A program made the translations under genes and the position numbers. 64,000 nt of DNA from Clostridia bacterium (lineage in GTDB: Bacteria; Bacillota; Clostridia; Oscillospirales; CAG-272): NCBI GenBank assembly GCA_017621475.1, contig JAGATA010000010.1:37169-101168 (forward strand), given 5' to 3'. The notes beneath the pieces are model-generated. The model saw nothing but the letters and a program-made list of their open reading frames with translations, was not told the origin of the DNA and did no database searches. Shown one piece after another: positions 55,950 to 64,000 of the stretch (positions within the stretch are counted from its first letter, which is position 1; every line of letters begins with the position of its first letter).

Positions 55950-57047
55950 TTACTCAACCGCAAGGTAATCCGTTCCGTATCTTTCTGCCAGCATATCACA
56001 AAGTGCTATCGCTGTCAAGCTGTCCACAACGATTCTTGCTCTGTGGGCAATGCAGGGGTCGTGGCGGCCTTCTATTGAAATATCTTTTTCTTCTCCGTTT
56101 ACAAAATCTATCGTTTGCTGCTGTTTATAAATAGACGGCGTAGGCTTTATTACCGTTGTAAAGCGAACGGGGCTTCCGTTTGTGATACCGCCGTTCACGC
56201 CGCCGTTGTTGTTCGTCTTCGTATATACTTTTCCGTTTTCGTCCATACGGAAAGCATCGTTGGCTTCGCTTCCGCGCATCTTGGCAAAATCCATTCCCGC
56301 GCCGAAGAGAACGCCCTTAACGCCCGGTATTGCGAACATCATATGAGAGATAACGCTTTCAAGCGAATCAAAATATGGCTCGCCAACGCCCGCGGGCATG
56401 CCAATAACGACAGTTTCAAGAAGTGCTCCGACGCTGTCGCCATCTGCCGCCGCCTTTTCTATCTCGGCGCGCATTTTTTCTTCCGCTTCAGAGGAAAGCA
56501 CTGGGAAAACTTTTGTGTAAAGATCGTCTATATCGGCTTTAAGAGAGCCAAAAGCTCTGTCGGGCACGCCCGCAAGCTCTTTTATGTGCGTTCCGAGGTA
56601 AATCTCCTTTTTTGCGAGAGCGGCGCGCGCAACAGCGCCCGCCGCAACGAGTGCAGAGGTTACTCTACCCGAAAAATGGCCGCCTCCGCGATAGTCCTCA
56701 AAGCCGTGATATTTGCAAAAAGCCGCAAAATCCGCGTGACCCGGGCGCGCAAGACCGTATGTTTTCTTGTAATCCTTGCTTCTTGTATCCGCATTGGGAA
56801 TGATTATTGCAATGGGCGTTCCCGTGGTCTTCCCCTCGAAAACTCCGCTTGCTATAACATACTCGTCCTTTTCCTGCCTTGCGGTGGATATCCTTCCCGC
56901 AGGGCGGCGCAGAGTGAGAGCGTGTTTTATATCTTCCTCGTTTACCTCGATACCGGGGGCAAGCCCGTCAAGTACAGCTCCTATGAACGGGCCGTGGCTC
57001 TCCCCGAAAACGGTAAGGCTTACGGAAGTTCCGAAGGTGTTTTTCAT
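55950..57047 (-). CDS. aroC: Chorismate synthase
   Basis: A 365-residue FMN-dependent enzyme releasing phosphate from EPSP. GESHGPFIGAVLDGLAPGI, RRPAGRIST.RQEKDEY, RPGHADFAAFCKY, GGGHFSGRVTSALVAAGA and RHDPCIAHRARIVVDSL are conserved. ATG has AAGGAG 9 nt upstream. It lies 11 bp after the aroB stop, in the same operon. Confidence 0.95.
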   Translation of the reverse strand: MKNTFGTSVSLTVFGESHGPFIGAVLDGLAPGIEVNEEDIKHALTLRRPAGRISTARQEKDEYVIASGVFEGKTTGTPIAIIIPNADTRSKDYKKTYGLARPGHADFAAFCKYHGFEDYRGGGHFSGRVTSALVAAGAVARAALAKKEIYLGTHIKELAGVPDRAFGSLKADIDDLYTKVFPVLSSEAEEKMRAEIEKAAADGDSVGALLETVVIGMPAGVGEPYFDSLESVISHMMFAIPGVKGVLFGAGMDFAKMRGSEANDAFRMDENGKVYTKTNNNGGVNGGITNGSPVRFTTVIKPTPSIYKQQQTIDFVNGEEKDISIEGRHDPCIAHRARIVVDSLTAIALCDMLAERYGTDYLAVE

Positions 57048-57058
57048 ATTATTTCTCC

Positions 57059-58078
57059 TTATGAAAAGATATTCTTTGTTTTTTCTTCTATTTCGGAAAG
57101 TGAAAGCTTCTTTATTTCAAAGCTTCCTATCTCGTTTACAAGCACGGCATCAATTCCGTCAGCGGCGCTCTTTTTGTCGTGAGAAACCGCCGTCATAACC
57201 TCTCTCATATCTTCCTCTGGCATAAACATCTCTGTGGGAAGCCCCGCCTTTTTAAGCACAGGGATAAGTCTTTCTCTTACACCCTCGGAGCACATAGGAA
57301 GCATACCGAGCGCCACGCATTCGCCGTGATAGAGAGCGCCTGCCTGCTGTGTTTCGATGCCATGGCCCACGGTATGGCCGAAATTGAGAATTTTGCGAAG
57401 TCCCGCTTCCTTTTCGTCGCATTCCACGACGTATTTTTTAATACGAAGCGCTTTTTCTATAATCGTGTCTATATCCGCGTAAATATCGTCTGCGCTCTCG
57501 AGCGAGGCGAACATTTGGGCATCCGATGTTGCGGACATTTTTATTGCCTCTGCCATACCTGCGGCAACCTGGCGTGGTTCAAGAGTTTTCAAAACATTCG
57601 GGTCAATAATGACCTTTTTTGGCTGATAGAACGCGCCGATAACGTTTTTGTATCCGTGAAAATCCACCGCTGTCTTTCCGCCGATGGAGGAGTCCACCTG
57701 GGAGAGAAGCGTTGTGGGGATATTGTAAAAATCTATTCCGCGCATATACATAGATGCGGCAAAGCCCGCAAGGTCGCCGACAACGCCGCCGCCGACGGCA
57801 ATCACGGCGTCCTTGCGCGTAAAGCCTGCGTCGAGCATTGCGGCAAGGAGCGTTTGAAGGGATTCAAAGCTTTTGCTCGCCTCACCCTGAGGAATAACGA
57901 CCTTAACGGCTGTCTTTGCAAAGGCTGCAACCGTGGCCGCATACTCTGCAGGAACTCCGCTGTCAGTTACGACGAGGACCTTTCTCTGCATAGGGATAAG
58001 CTCGCCTGCACGGGCAAGCGCACCGCGGGAGAGTTCTATATCATAGCTCGATACACCGAGCTCAACGTGTATTGTCAT
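57059..58078 (-). CDS. aroB: 3-dehydroquinate synthase
   Basis: A 339-residue NAD- and metal-dependent cyclase, second enzyme of the pathway. AVGGGVVGDLAGFAASMYMRGI, NIPTTLLSQVDSSIGGKTAVD, GMAEAIKMS and LNFGHTVGHGIE are conserved. ATG at 58078 is chosen over an upstream frame start because AAGGA sits just before it. Element D lies between it and pheA. Confidence 0.95.
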   Translation of the reverse strand: MTIHVELGVSSYDIELSRGALARAGELIPMQRKVLVVTDSGVPAEYAATVAAFAKTAVKVVIPQGEASKSFESLQTLLAAMLDAGFTRKDAVIAVGGGVVGDLAGFAASMYMRGIDFYNIPTTLLSQVDSSIGGKTAVDFHGYKNVIGAFYQPKKVIIDPNVLKTLEPRQVAAGMAEAIKMSATSDAQMFASLESADDIYADIDTIIEKALRIKKYVVECDEKEAGLRKILNFGHTVGHGIETQQAGALYHGECVALGMLPMCSEGVRERLIPVLKKAGLPTEMFMPEEDMREVMTAVSHDKKSAADGIDAVLVNEIGSFEIKKLSLSEIEEKTKNIFS

Positions 58079-58120
58079 AAAAAATCCTTTCGTTATTTGT
58101 CTTTTCTTTGTAACAGACAA

Positions 58121-58224
58121 GGTGTAAAAACACGCTGTGTTTTTTCAAATTTATTATAATCACTTTTTCTTTTTGAAAGAAAAAGTTGAATAAAATAATT
58201 CCGATAAAACGCAAAGCGTTTTAT
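58121..58224 (+). repeat. MITE-like element, copy D, ends fused
   Basis: About 100 bp in the pheA-aroB spacer. It has GGTGTAAAAACACG (outer palindrome), CACTTTTTCTTTTTGAAAG (inner hairpin) and a GATAAAACG..CGTTTTATC right palindrome ending at the pheA stop codon. The long core of copies A-C is missing. Confidence 0.7.
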
Positions 58225-59306
58225 CACTTCACCGCGTAAGAGCCCACGAGTTTGAGCTTATCACAAACGGTTTTAAGCTCTTCCATCATCATTTTACCGT
58301 TTTCGGTTCTCACGTTTCCTTCTGCTTCAAGGTAGAAGTAATATTGCCACATAAGGGCTTTCATCGGACGGGAGTGAAGTCCGCGCATATTGTAGCCGTA
58401 TTTACCGATAATGTCCATCGCCTTGGCAAGAGCGCCCGCCTCGTTTTTAACCGTGAAAACGAGCATAAAGTTATCGTCGGGTCTGCCCTCGCGCTTATTT
58501 TCCACGCGGGAAAGGGTTGCAAAGCGCGTTGTGTTCATTCCGCTTTCGTTGATGCCGTGGGCAAGCACGTTAAGACCGTATATCTTCGCCGCTTCGTCGC
58601 CTGCGATGGCGGCAACGTTCTTGTCCCCAAGCTCTGCAACGTGCTTTGCGGCAAGCGCCGTATTGGAAAACTGTACGGGCGTTATGTTGTGCTCTTTCAA
58701 GTAAACAGCAGACTGCTCTATAGCCTGCGGATGACTTACTGCCTGCTTTATATCCTCAATTCTTGCACCGGGAACGCCGAGAAGATTTTGCGTTACGGCA
58801 AGCCCCATTACGTTATTTATATAAAGAGAGCCGAAGAATACAAGGTCCATAACCTGACCAACTTCGCCTGCGTAGCTGTTTTCGATAGGAAGCACCACGC
58901 TGTCGCACTCGCCGTTTACAACAGCGTTGTAGGCCGCCTCGAAATTCGGGTATGCAACGTGCTCCGCATCGGGGAAAAGCTCGCGTGCGGCAAGAGACGC
59001 AAACGCACCCGGAATACCGCTGTACGAAACCTTCGCACCGTTTATGAGCTTATGCTGAAAATTGCGAGAGAGCTCCATTGTATATTTTATAAAGTTTACA
59101 TAGTAGGAACGGAGTTCTTCATCCTCCACAAAAGCGCTGTTTTTTACAACGACCGCTTCCTCGCGCGCGGCATCGAGTATGGGAAGACCGCGCTCCTTTT
59201 TATATTCCGCAACGGCGCGCACCGCGTTCATTCTCTTGCAGAAAAGCTCTGCAATGCCCTTGTCCGCTTCGTTTATCTCTATTCTTGCTTTTTCAAGTTT
59301 ATCCAT
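58224..59306 (-). CDS. pheA: Bifunctional chorismate mutase/prephenate dehydratase
   Basis: A 360-residue enzyme for phenylalanine synthesis. Residues 1-85 are an AroQ-type chorismate mutase (DKLEKARIEINEADKGIAELFCKRM). Then comes the dehydratase (SYSGIPGAFASLAARELFP, PIENSYAGEVG, MNTTRFATLSR), and last an ACT domain (FTVKNEAGALAKAMDII, LHSRPMKALMWQYYF) for Phe feedback. The usual ESRP is HSRP here. ATG at 59306 has GGAGA upstream. Second gene of the operon. Confidence 0.93.
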   Translation of the reverse strand: MDKLEKARIEINEADKGIAELFCKRMNAVRAVAEYKKERGLPILDAAREEAVVVKNSAFVEDEELRSYYVNFIKYTMELSRNFQHKLINGAKVSYSGIPGAFASLAARELFPDAEHVAYPNFEAAYNAVVNGECDSVVLPIENSYAGEVGQVMDLVFFGSLYINNVMGLAVTQNLLGVPGARIEDIKQAVSHPQAIEQSAVYLKEHNITPVQFSNTALAAKHVAELGDKNVAAIAGDEAAKIYGLNVLAHGINESGMNTTRFATLSRVENKREGRPDDNFMLVFTVKNEAGALAKAMDIIGKYGYNMRGLHSRPMKALMWQYYFYLEAEGNVRTENGKMMMEELKTVCDKLKLVGSYAVK

Positions 59307-59319
59307 TGTTATTCTCCGT

Positions 59320-60507
59320 TCAAATCTTTCCGTAATCTTTTGCAAGGGCGCAAAACGCGGGAAGTGCGCGTTCTATCTGCTCCGTTTTAACGCAATACGA
59401 AATTCTCACATACCCCGTAACGCCGAAGGAATCGGAGGGAACAAGCAAAAGCTCGTGCGCCTTCGCCTTTTCGCAAAAGGCGTTCGCATCATCCTCAAAC
59501 GCTTTTACAAACATATAAAAAGCTCCGTCGGGGTAAACGCATTCGTAACCGTAGCTTGTAAGCTCATTATAAAGAAGCTTTCTGTTTGTGTCGTAGACGG
59601 AAGTATCGGCGGTCTTGCCAAGGCACGCGGGAACGACCTTTTGCATAAGGCTCGGTGCGCAGACGAAGCCGAGCGCACGGCCCGCGCCGCAAACCGCGAA
59701 GAAGAGCTCGCGCCAATCCTCGCATTTTTTGGATACGCAGATATACCCTATTCTCTCTCCGGGAAGGGAGAGGGATTTGCTGAACGAATAACAGGAAACG
59801 GTGTTGTTATAATAATTGGGGATATAGGAAACCTCTCCGCTGTAAACAAGCTCGCGGTACGGCTCGTCCGATATTATATATATAGGATGGTTGTATTCTT
59901 TTTCTTTCTCTGAAAGTACCTGTGCAAGGTCGCGCACGCTCTGCTCCGAAAGCACAACGCCCGTGGGGTTGTTCGGGGAATTTACGATAACGGCTTTTGT
60001 GTGTTCGTTTATAGCAGAAGCAAGCGCCGCCGTATCAAGCTGAAAATCCCCTGCGCGGCAAGGCACTTCGCAAAGTTTTGCTCCCGCGTGTTCGGCAAAA
60101 ACGCGGTATTCGGGAAAATACGGTGCAAGTACGATAACCTCGTCCCCTTTGCACACAAGCGCACCGAGAGTGATGGTAAGAGAAGCAGCCGCACCCACAG
60201 TCATATAGATGTTTTCCGCCGTGTCGTCCGTGCCGTAGGTCTTTGCAAGGTATGCGCCGATAGCGCTTCTCGTCCCAATATCGCCCGGGGCGGAGGTGTA
60301 GCCGTGAAGATCGATGGGGTCTGCCTCGTCAACAAGCTTTTTGATAGTTTCGTTTACAACGGGCGGAGGGCAAACGCTGGGGTTTCCAAGGCTGAAATCG
60401 AAAACGTTTTCTTCCCCTATTTCGGCTTTTCTTTTTTTGCCGTATTCAAATATAGCGCGGATGGCAGAGCTTTTTTTGCCAAGCGCAAGCATTTTTTCAG
60501 AAATCAT
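59320..60507 (-). CDS. Aromatic/aspartate-type PLP aminotransferase
   Basis: A 395-residue fold-type I aminotransferase. VIVNSPNNPTGVVLSEQ, YIISDEPYRELVYSG and SFSKSLSLPGERIGY, with the PLP lysine, are conserved. As the first gene of the aromatic operon it probably makes Phe and Tyr from the keto acids, or acts on prephenate. Specificity cannot be read. ATG at 60507 follows GGGAGAAT. Confidence 0.85.
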   Translation of the reverse strand: MISEKMLALGKKSSAIRAIFEYGKKRKAEIGEENVFDFSLGNPSVCPPPVVNETIKKLVDEADPIDLHGYTSAPGDIGTRSAIGAYLAKTYGTDDTAENIYMTVGAAASLTITLGALVCKGDEVIVLAPYFPEYRVFAEHAGAKLCEVPCRAGDFQLDTAALASAINEHTKAVIVNSPNNPTGVVLSEQSVRDLAQVLSEKEKEYNHPIYIISDEPYRELVYSGEVSYIPNYYNNTVSCYSFSKSLSLPGERIGYICVSKKCEDWRELFFAVCGAGRALGFVCAPSLMQKVVPACLGKTADTSVYDTNRKLLYNELTSYGYECVYPDGAFYMFVKAFEDDANAFCEKAKAHELLLVPSDSFGVTGYVRISYCVKTEQIERALPAFCALAKDYGKI

Positions 60508-60540
60508 AATATATTCTCCCAAACAAGCGGCTTCCGCCGC

Positions 60541-60627
60541 AAAAATAAAAATCGCAGAATGCCCTTTTTGCACAGCACTCCGCGAAAATATGAAGTGCCG
60601 CAAAAAGCGCGTGGCATTCTGCGGCAC
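60541..60627 (-). promoter_or_regulatory. Attenuator: terminator and competing hairpin
   Basis: On the minus strand GCAGAATGCC (60622-60613) can pair with GGCATTCTGC (60563-60554). This is reinforced by inner pairs CTTTTTGC/GCAAAAAG and CACT/AGTG, and the hairpin is followed by GATTTTTATTTTT. A competing stem GTGCCGCA (60627-60620) with TGCGGCAC (60602-60595) would trap the first terminator arm. Pairings are seen; the switching is inferred. Confidence 0.65.
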
Positions 60628-60671
60628 ATATCGTCTTTTATCCTAAAAAACTATGCGGAAACAGACTGCCC

Positions 60672-60725
60672 TCACAAAGATGCAGTATAATAAAATCGCA
60701 TAGAATAATAATACATCATTTTCAT
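60672..60725 (-). CDS. Tyr/Phe-rich leader peptide of the aromatic operon
   Basis: A 17-codon reading frame, MKMMYYYSMRFYYTASL, with five tyrosines and one phenylalanine in nine consecutive codons. A GGAGGG ribosome site lies 7 nt before the ATG, and a consensus promoter is about 45 bp upstream. CTATGCG inside the coding part (60703-60697) is complementary to CGCATAG at 60657-60651, after the stop. Scarcity of charged tRNA-Tyr or tRNA-Phe would stall ribosomes here and change folding of the downstream hairpins. This is classical attenuation, inferred from layout. Confidence 0.8.
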   Translation of the reverse strand: MKMMYYYSMRFYYTASL

Positions 60726-60770
60726 TATATTGCCCTCCGTTTGCGGCTTACTCGCCAGCTTTTTTGTTTA

Positions 60771-60799
60771 ATTATACACACTTGATGTTTATATGTCAA
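60771..60799 (-). promoter_or_regulatory. Promoter of the aromatic operon
   Basis: Minus strand TTGACA, 17 nt, TATAAT (-10 at 60771-60776, -35 at 60794-60799). Full consensus. Confidence 0.85.
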
Positions 60800-60877
60800 T
60801 ATTTTTTGCAAAAAATATGCAATATTTTTTAAGTGTTTTTATAACACAGGAAATTGCGCGCAAAATTGCTATAACAC

Positions 60878-60901
60878 AAAAGACCGCTTGCGCGGTCTTG
60901 T
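60878..60901 (-). terminator. Hairpin after rubredoxin
   Basis: AAGACCGC / GCGGTCTT, 4-nt loop, beside the rubredoxin stop. The T tract is weak. Confidence 0.55.
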
Positions 60902-60904
60902 AAT

Positions 60905-61069
60905 TTATTCTTCTTCAGCTTCTTCGAACAAGGATTTGTCTGCGCCGCAGAGTGGGCATTCAAAATCTTCGGGGAGTTCTTCCCATTCCGTGCCGGGTTC
61001 GATACCTTCGTGTTCGTCGCCGATAGCTTCATCATAAACATAACCGCAAAGTGTGCAAACGTATTTCAT
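60905..61069 (-). CDS. Rubredoxin
   Basis: A 54-residue electron carrier with one iron bound by two cysteine pairs. Visible are [16 protein letters not shown] (Cys5, Cys8) and [11 protein letters not shown] (Cys38, Cys41), and the conserved [32 protein letters not shown] precedes the ATG. It is encoded alone. In anaerobes rubredoxins pass electrons to oxygen- and peroxide-detoxifying enzymes, none of which is nearby. Confidence 0.95.
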   Translation of the reverse strand: MKYVCTLCGYVYDEAIGDEHEGIEPGTEWEELPEDFECPLCGADKSLFEEAEEE

Positions 61070-61229
61070 AAAATTATTTCTCCTTTTTAAATTGTTGTTG
61101 AGTTATTTAGAAAGAATGCTTCTATGTCTATAGTATATACCGACATCATCTTTCTTTCAAGTATTATTTAATCGTCTTTTCCAACAAAAAAACAAAGATC
61201 TTTTTTACATTTTTTACACATAAAAATGA

Positions 61230-61367
61230 TTACTCGGTTTTATCCTCTTTTTCACGTTTTTCGCGCTCTCTTTTTTTGCACTTTCTGTTGAAGCTGACTG
61301 TGGAATACACGGAAAGACCGACAAGCGATATAATTATACCCAAAATAATATATGTTGAAATTCCCAT
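61230..61367 (-). CDS. Small single-pass membrane protein
   Basis: A 45-residue protein: an N-terminal hydrophobic segment of about 20 residues (STYIILGIIISLVGLSV) and a highly charged tail (KKREREKREKEDK). AGAGGAAT lies 4-6 nt before the ATG. There is no recognised family. Its length is small but the ribosome site and residue pattern support a real gene. Confidence 0.55.
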   Translation of the reverse strand: MGISTYIILGIIISLVGLSVYSTVSFNRKCKKREREKREKEDKTE

Positions 61368-61509
61368 TGTATTCCTCTTTTCTTAAAATTAACTTTATTT
61401 TATAATATCACGCGAAAAGTGAAAAATCAATACGCCGAAATACTTGATTTTATTTTTTCGCTGTGATAAACTTCTATACGAAAATTTTCATAAAAAGAGA
61501 GATAATGCT

Positions 61510-62400
61510 ATGAAAAATAATTTACGCGGCAGTATAATTCTGCTCATCACAGCCATGATATGGGGTTTTGCTTTCGTGGCACAGAGCGAAGGCATGGAAA
61601 AGATAGGTCCTTTTACCTTTCAGGCATCAAGAATGCTCCTTGCCGCAGTTGTGCTCTTGCCTGTTTCGCTCGTTTCCTATAATATAAAGAAAAAGAAAAA
61701 CGATGCCGAACGATTTATGGACAAAAAAACGCTTATCGCGGGAATGATATGCGGCGTGTTCCTTTTTGCCGCCGCCACGCTCCAGCAGATAGGCATTCTT
61801 TACACAACGGTAGGTCATGCAGGCTTCCTTACGGCGCTCTATATTCTTATAGTTCCGCTTCTCGGTCTTTTTGTTGGAAAAAAGGTCGGCGCGCACCTTT
61901 GGGTGTGCATCGCGCTTGCGCTTGTGGGGCTTTATCTGCTCTGCATGACAGGGGAGGGGTTCTCTATGTCAATAGGAGATATACTGGTAACGCTTTGCGC
62001 GCTCGTTTTCTCCTTCCACATTCTTGCCGTAGATAAATTCACGAAAGGGCTTGACGGCGTGCGTATATCCATGATACAAATGCTTACAGCAGGACTTCTT
62101 TCACTTGTGTGTATGTTTATCTTTGAAGAGCCGTCCGTTTCCGATATACTTTCCTCCTGGCTTCCCATCGCTTACGCAGGCGTACTTTCCTGCGGTGCGG
62201 CTTACACGATGCAGATAATCGGTCAGAAATATGCAAGCCCCACCGTTGCATCCATAATTATGAGCCTTGAATCTGTTTTCGCGGTTCTCGGCGGCGCGAT
62301 GATCCTTTTGCAGATACCGTCCGTTTTCGAAGCCATCGGCTGCACGCTTATGTTCGCCGCAACGGTAATTTCCCAGCTTCCAGAAAAAGCAAAAAAATAA
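61510..62400 (+). CDS. EamA/DMT-family transporter
   Basis: A 296-residue membrane protein with ten hydrophobic segments arranged as two EamA repeats. GSIILLITAMIWGFAFVAQSEG opens the first and ADIL-like GDILVTLCALVFSFHILAVDKF the second; YASPTVASIIMSLESVFAVLGG is typical. It probably exports small metabolites. ATG at 61510 follows AGAGAGAT. Substrate unknown. Confidence 0.88.
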   Translation: MKNNLRGSIILLITAMIWGFAFVAQSEGMEKIGPFTFQASRMLLAAVVLLPVSLVSYNIKKKKNDAERFMDKKTLIAGMICGVFLFAAATLQQIGILYTTVGHAGFLTALYILIVPLLGLFVGKKVGAHLWVCIALALVGLYLLCMTGEGFSMSIGDILVTLCALVFSFHILAVDKFTKGLDGVRISMIQMLTAGLLSLVCMFIFEEPSVSDILSSWLPIAYAGVLSCGAAYTMQIIGQKYASPTVASIIMSLESVFAVLGGAMILLQIPSVFEAIGCTLMFAATVISQLPEKAKK

Positions 62401-62563
62401 TAAAAAAATCTTGATTTACAGGGAAGCTTTTGGTAAACTGAATATATGCCTTGACTAACTTTGCTTTTTTGAAAATTTTTTTTAAAAAAGCAAACCTAAT
62501 GGCTTTTTAAAACACTCTATATAATATAACAATATTTTTTATGTTTTCCGAAAGGAGAAAACT

Positions 62564-63259
62564 ATGGATTACAAGAAGAATTTAAAGTATTTCCAAAGCA
62601 ACGATAAGCACTTTTTCATAGGCGTATGTATCCTCGGCGCGGGCTTGGTGCTTTTCGCTCTTACATTTATTCTGCGCCACTCGTATTTCCTTATGACCCC
62701 CGCATTCGTTATGATGGCGGCGGGCGCGGCTATAGCTTTCGTTCCCCTTTCCTACCGTTCTGCCGGCAAGGACCTTGACGAAGCGGCAGCACGCAAGATC
62801 GAAAAATACGAAGAAACAACAGCGGAAGAAACAGGACTTTCCGATTTCCTTCTCCGCGCGCTCAAGCCCACCGTTGTAGGCGATTATACATACGATGAAG
62901 GTGTGCTCTTCCGCCGTGAAAGAACGGACAGACGTATGCGTACCTCCATATACACTGCAACAGCGCTCATCTTCACAAAAACAGGTATCTTCACCGCACA
63001 GAAAAAAATATCCCTTATCGAAGAAGTTGAATCCGAAACAACCGCCGAATACGTTTACGAGGAAATCGACTCCGTCGGTACGATCACGGAAGAAAAAACT
63101 TTCGAAGACGGAACAAAATCAAAGCTTTCCTTCATCGTTATCTTGGCAAACGGCAAAGAAATTGCCCGCATCCCCACGGAAAAGGGTTCCGCATCCGACA
63201 GACTTTGCGATGAAATCAACCACATTATCGAAAATGTAAAAGCAGGAAAACGAATTTAA
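62564..63259 (+). CDS. Hypothetical membrane protein
   Basis: A 231-residue protein with two membrane segments at about residues 18-36 and 43-63, followed by a charged cytoplasmic domain of about 160 residues. That domain includes a repeated-acidic stretch (EEVESETTAEYVYEEID). No family is recognised. GAAAGGAG upstream. It stands alone between the DMT transporter and a lipoprotein gene. Confidence 0.7.
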   Translation: MDYKKNLKYFQSNDKHFFIGVCILGAGLVLFALTFILRHSYFLMTPAFVMMAAGAAIAFVPLSYRSAGKDLDEAAARKIEKYEETTAEETGLSDFLLRALKPTVVGDYTYDEGVLFRRERTDRRMRTSIYTATALIFTKTGIFTAQKKISLIEEVESETTAEYVYEEIDSVGTITEEKTFEDGTKSKLSFIVILANGKEIARIPTEKGSASDRLCDEINHIIENVKAGKRI

Positions 63260-63304
63260 CATCGCGGCAATCGCATATTTAATATTTTCATAAGATTTAC
63301 TCGC

Positions 63305-63332
63305 TTGACAAATTCACAAATTTGTATATAAT
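63305..63332 (+). promoter_or_regulatory. Promoter of the small lipoprotein gene
   Basis: TTGACA, 16 nt, TATAAT, followed by a CCGACAG..CGTCGG hairpin at about 63342-63357. Confidence 0.65.
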
Positions 63333-63384
63333 ATTATTAACCGACAGCTACGTCGGCAAACTATATTATATGGAGGATTTTGTT

Positions 63385-63765
63385 ATGACAAAGAAAATCA
63401 CAAGAGTTATCGCTCTCGCTCTCGTTATGGCTATGGCTTGCCTTGCACTCGCATCCTGCGCTAAGACACTTTCCGGTACATACTCCGCAGAAGGTAACTT
63501 CCTCGGCATGGCAGGCGCTAAAACATCCTACACATTCAGCGGAAGCAAAGTAACTATCACAGTTACAACTTCCAACATCATCACAGGTTCCGACACTGAT
63601 GAATACAAGGGTACATACGAGATCACAGAAGCAACAGACGGCACTCTCTCTATCGTTATTGACGTTGAAAACAGCGATCTTTACAGCGGCACATTCTCTT
63701 TCTCTGAAGACAAAGATGCAGGCACTATCAAGATCAATGGTCAGACATTCACAAAAGCTGACTGA
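63385..63765 (+). CDS. Small secreted lipoprotein
   Basis: A 126-residue lipoprotein. The signal peptide (basic KKITR, hydrophobic core) ends at LALASC, with the lipobox Cys at residue 25. The mature part is a Thr/Ser-rich beta domain (GTYSAEGNF, SYTFSGSKVTITV, GTYEITEATDG). The repeated GTYEIxE pattern resembles DUF5640-like lipocalin-type domains, but the family is uncertain. ACA-rich Thr codons suggest strong expression. GGAGG 8 nt before the ATG. Confidence 0.75.
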   Translation: MTKKITRVIALALVMAMACLALASCAKTLSGTYSAEGNFLGMAGAKTSYTFSGSKVTITVTTSNIITGSDTDEYKGTYEITEATDGTLSIVIDVENSDLYSGTFSFSEDKDAGTIKINGQTFTKAD

Positions 63766-63780
63766 TCTGTTGTAAACTCT

Positions 63781-64000
63781 GTATCAGATGAAGTCATGAC
63801 CACCAGCCGTGCCGGTGGCTTGCACAAGCCCCCCTTGGGGCATTCCACACGCATAGCCTTTAGGCTCGTCGAACAATCCGCCACTTGCGGTAGTCGCCCT
63901 ACCGCCACAGATGTGGCAACTATCTTTAAGCCTCCCTTGTGTAAAGGGAGGTGGCACGGCTTGCGGTGACGGAAGGATTGTTTTATCGTTCTTTTACACG
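63781..64000 (+). repeat. Dispersed repeat region at the window edge
   Basis: A run of palindromes: CCAGCCGTGCCGGTGG, CCGCCACTTGCGG and CCTCCCTTGTGTAAAGGGAGG. It lies with AATCC..GGATT arms near 63871 and 63974, and is cut by the window end. It has the character of the other intergenic repeats. No gene is seen. Confidence 0.6.

Noticed and set aside
60508..60800. T-box riboswitch before the aromatic operon
   Set aside because: I could not find the conserved T-box sequence; the short Tyr/Phe-rich coding frame explains the leader better.
60829..61041. 70-codon open frame opposite or beside rubredoxin
   Set aside because: It is in a different frame over the rubredoxin gene, whose cysteine pairs and ribosome site are clear.

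Overview
The window looks like chromosomal DNA of a spore-forming member of the Clostridia (Bacillota). The evidence is a GerA-type germinant receptor pair, SpoVG, a spore-cortex-lytic-like cluster, RNase J, a TepA-like protease, Clostridia-type topoisomerase IV subunits, and Gram-positive-style Shine-Dalgarno sites and sigma-70 promoters. I see no rRNA, tRNA, CRISPR array, phage module or transposase. The order Oscillospirales is a guess from gene content.

Layout. 1-8.2 kb: the 3' end of eutH, rnj (with a long structured leader), ispE, two membrane-associated genes, then a strongly biased and probably highly expressed trio: a PduL-type acyltransferase, a NifU-like scaffold and a GGGtGRT protein. 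8.6-12.5 kb: an amino-sugar operon (nagB-nagA-nucleotidyltransferase-nahK) read leftward. 12.5-15 kb: gerAA-gerAB without gerAC. 15-20 kb: rplS, a PHP-domain protein, a zinc-ribbon/DUF2085 pair and two HTH regulators. 20.2-22.6 kb: three genes of a SleC-like, peptidoglycan-binding spore cluster. 23-32 kb: methyltransferase, YerC-like regulator, a radical-SAM pair, addB, GNAT and QueG-like genes. 32.2-37.2 kb: topoisomerase IV subunits and a degenerate response regulator. 37.2-39.2 kb: an ECF sigma factor overlapping a membrane-anchored serpin. 39.3-43.6 kb: a DUF3048 lipoprotein, tadA, a CPBP protease and an sn-glycerol-1-phosphate dehydrogenase-like enzyme. 44.3-46.8 kb: an amino-acid ABC transporter whose binding protein appears circularly permuted. 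47-50 kb: murC, spoVG, dCMP deaminase and nadE. 51-60.8 kb: one leftward operon holding the whole shikimate pathway plus the phenylalanine and tyrosine branches. The rest: rubredoxin, small membrane proteins, a DMT transporter and lipoproteins.

The most unusual observations are four. (1) The amino-acid binding protein at 45967-46824 has its two half-domains in swapped order. (2) The aromatic operon begins with a perfect-looking promoter, an undetected 17-codon Tyr/Phe-rich leader peptide and a long terminator hairpin, which together look like a translational attenuator. (3) A family of palindrome-ended, MITE-like intergenic elements (three long copies, one fused-end copy) carries internal hairpins with compensatory base changes. 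(4) An ECF sigma gene overlaps a gene that fuses an anti-sigma-like N terminus and a membrane helix to an external serpin.

All calls come from reading the sequence and recalling family motifs; no database search was run. Start codons were chosen from Shine-Dalgarno spacing, and several differ from the longest possible reading frame.
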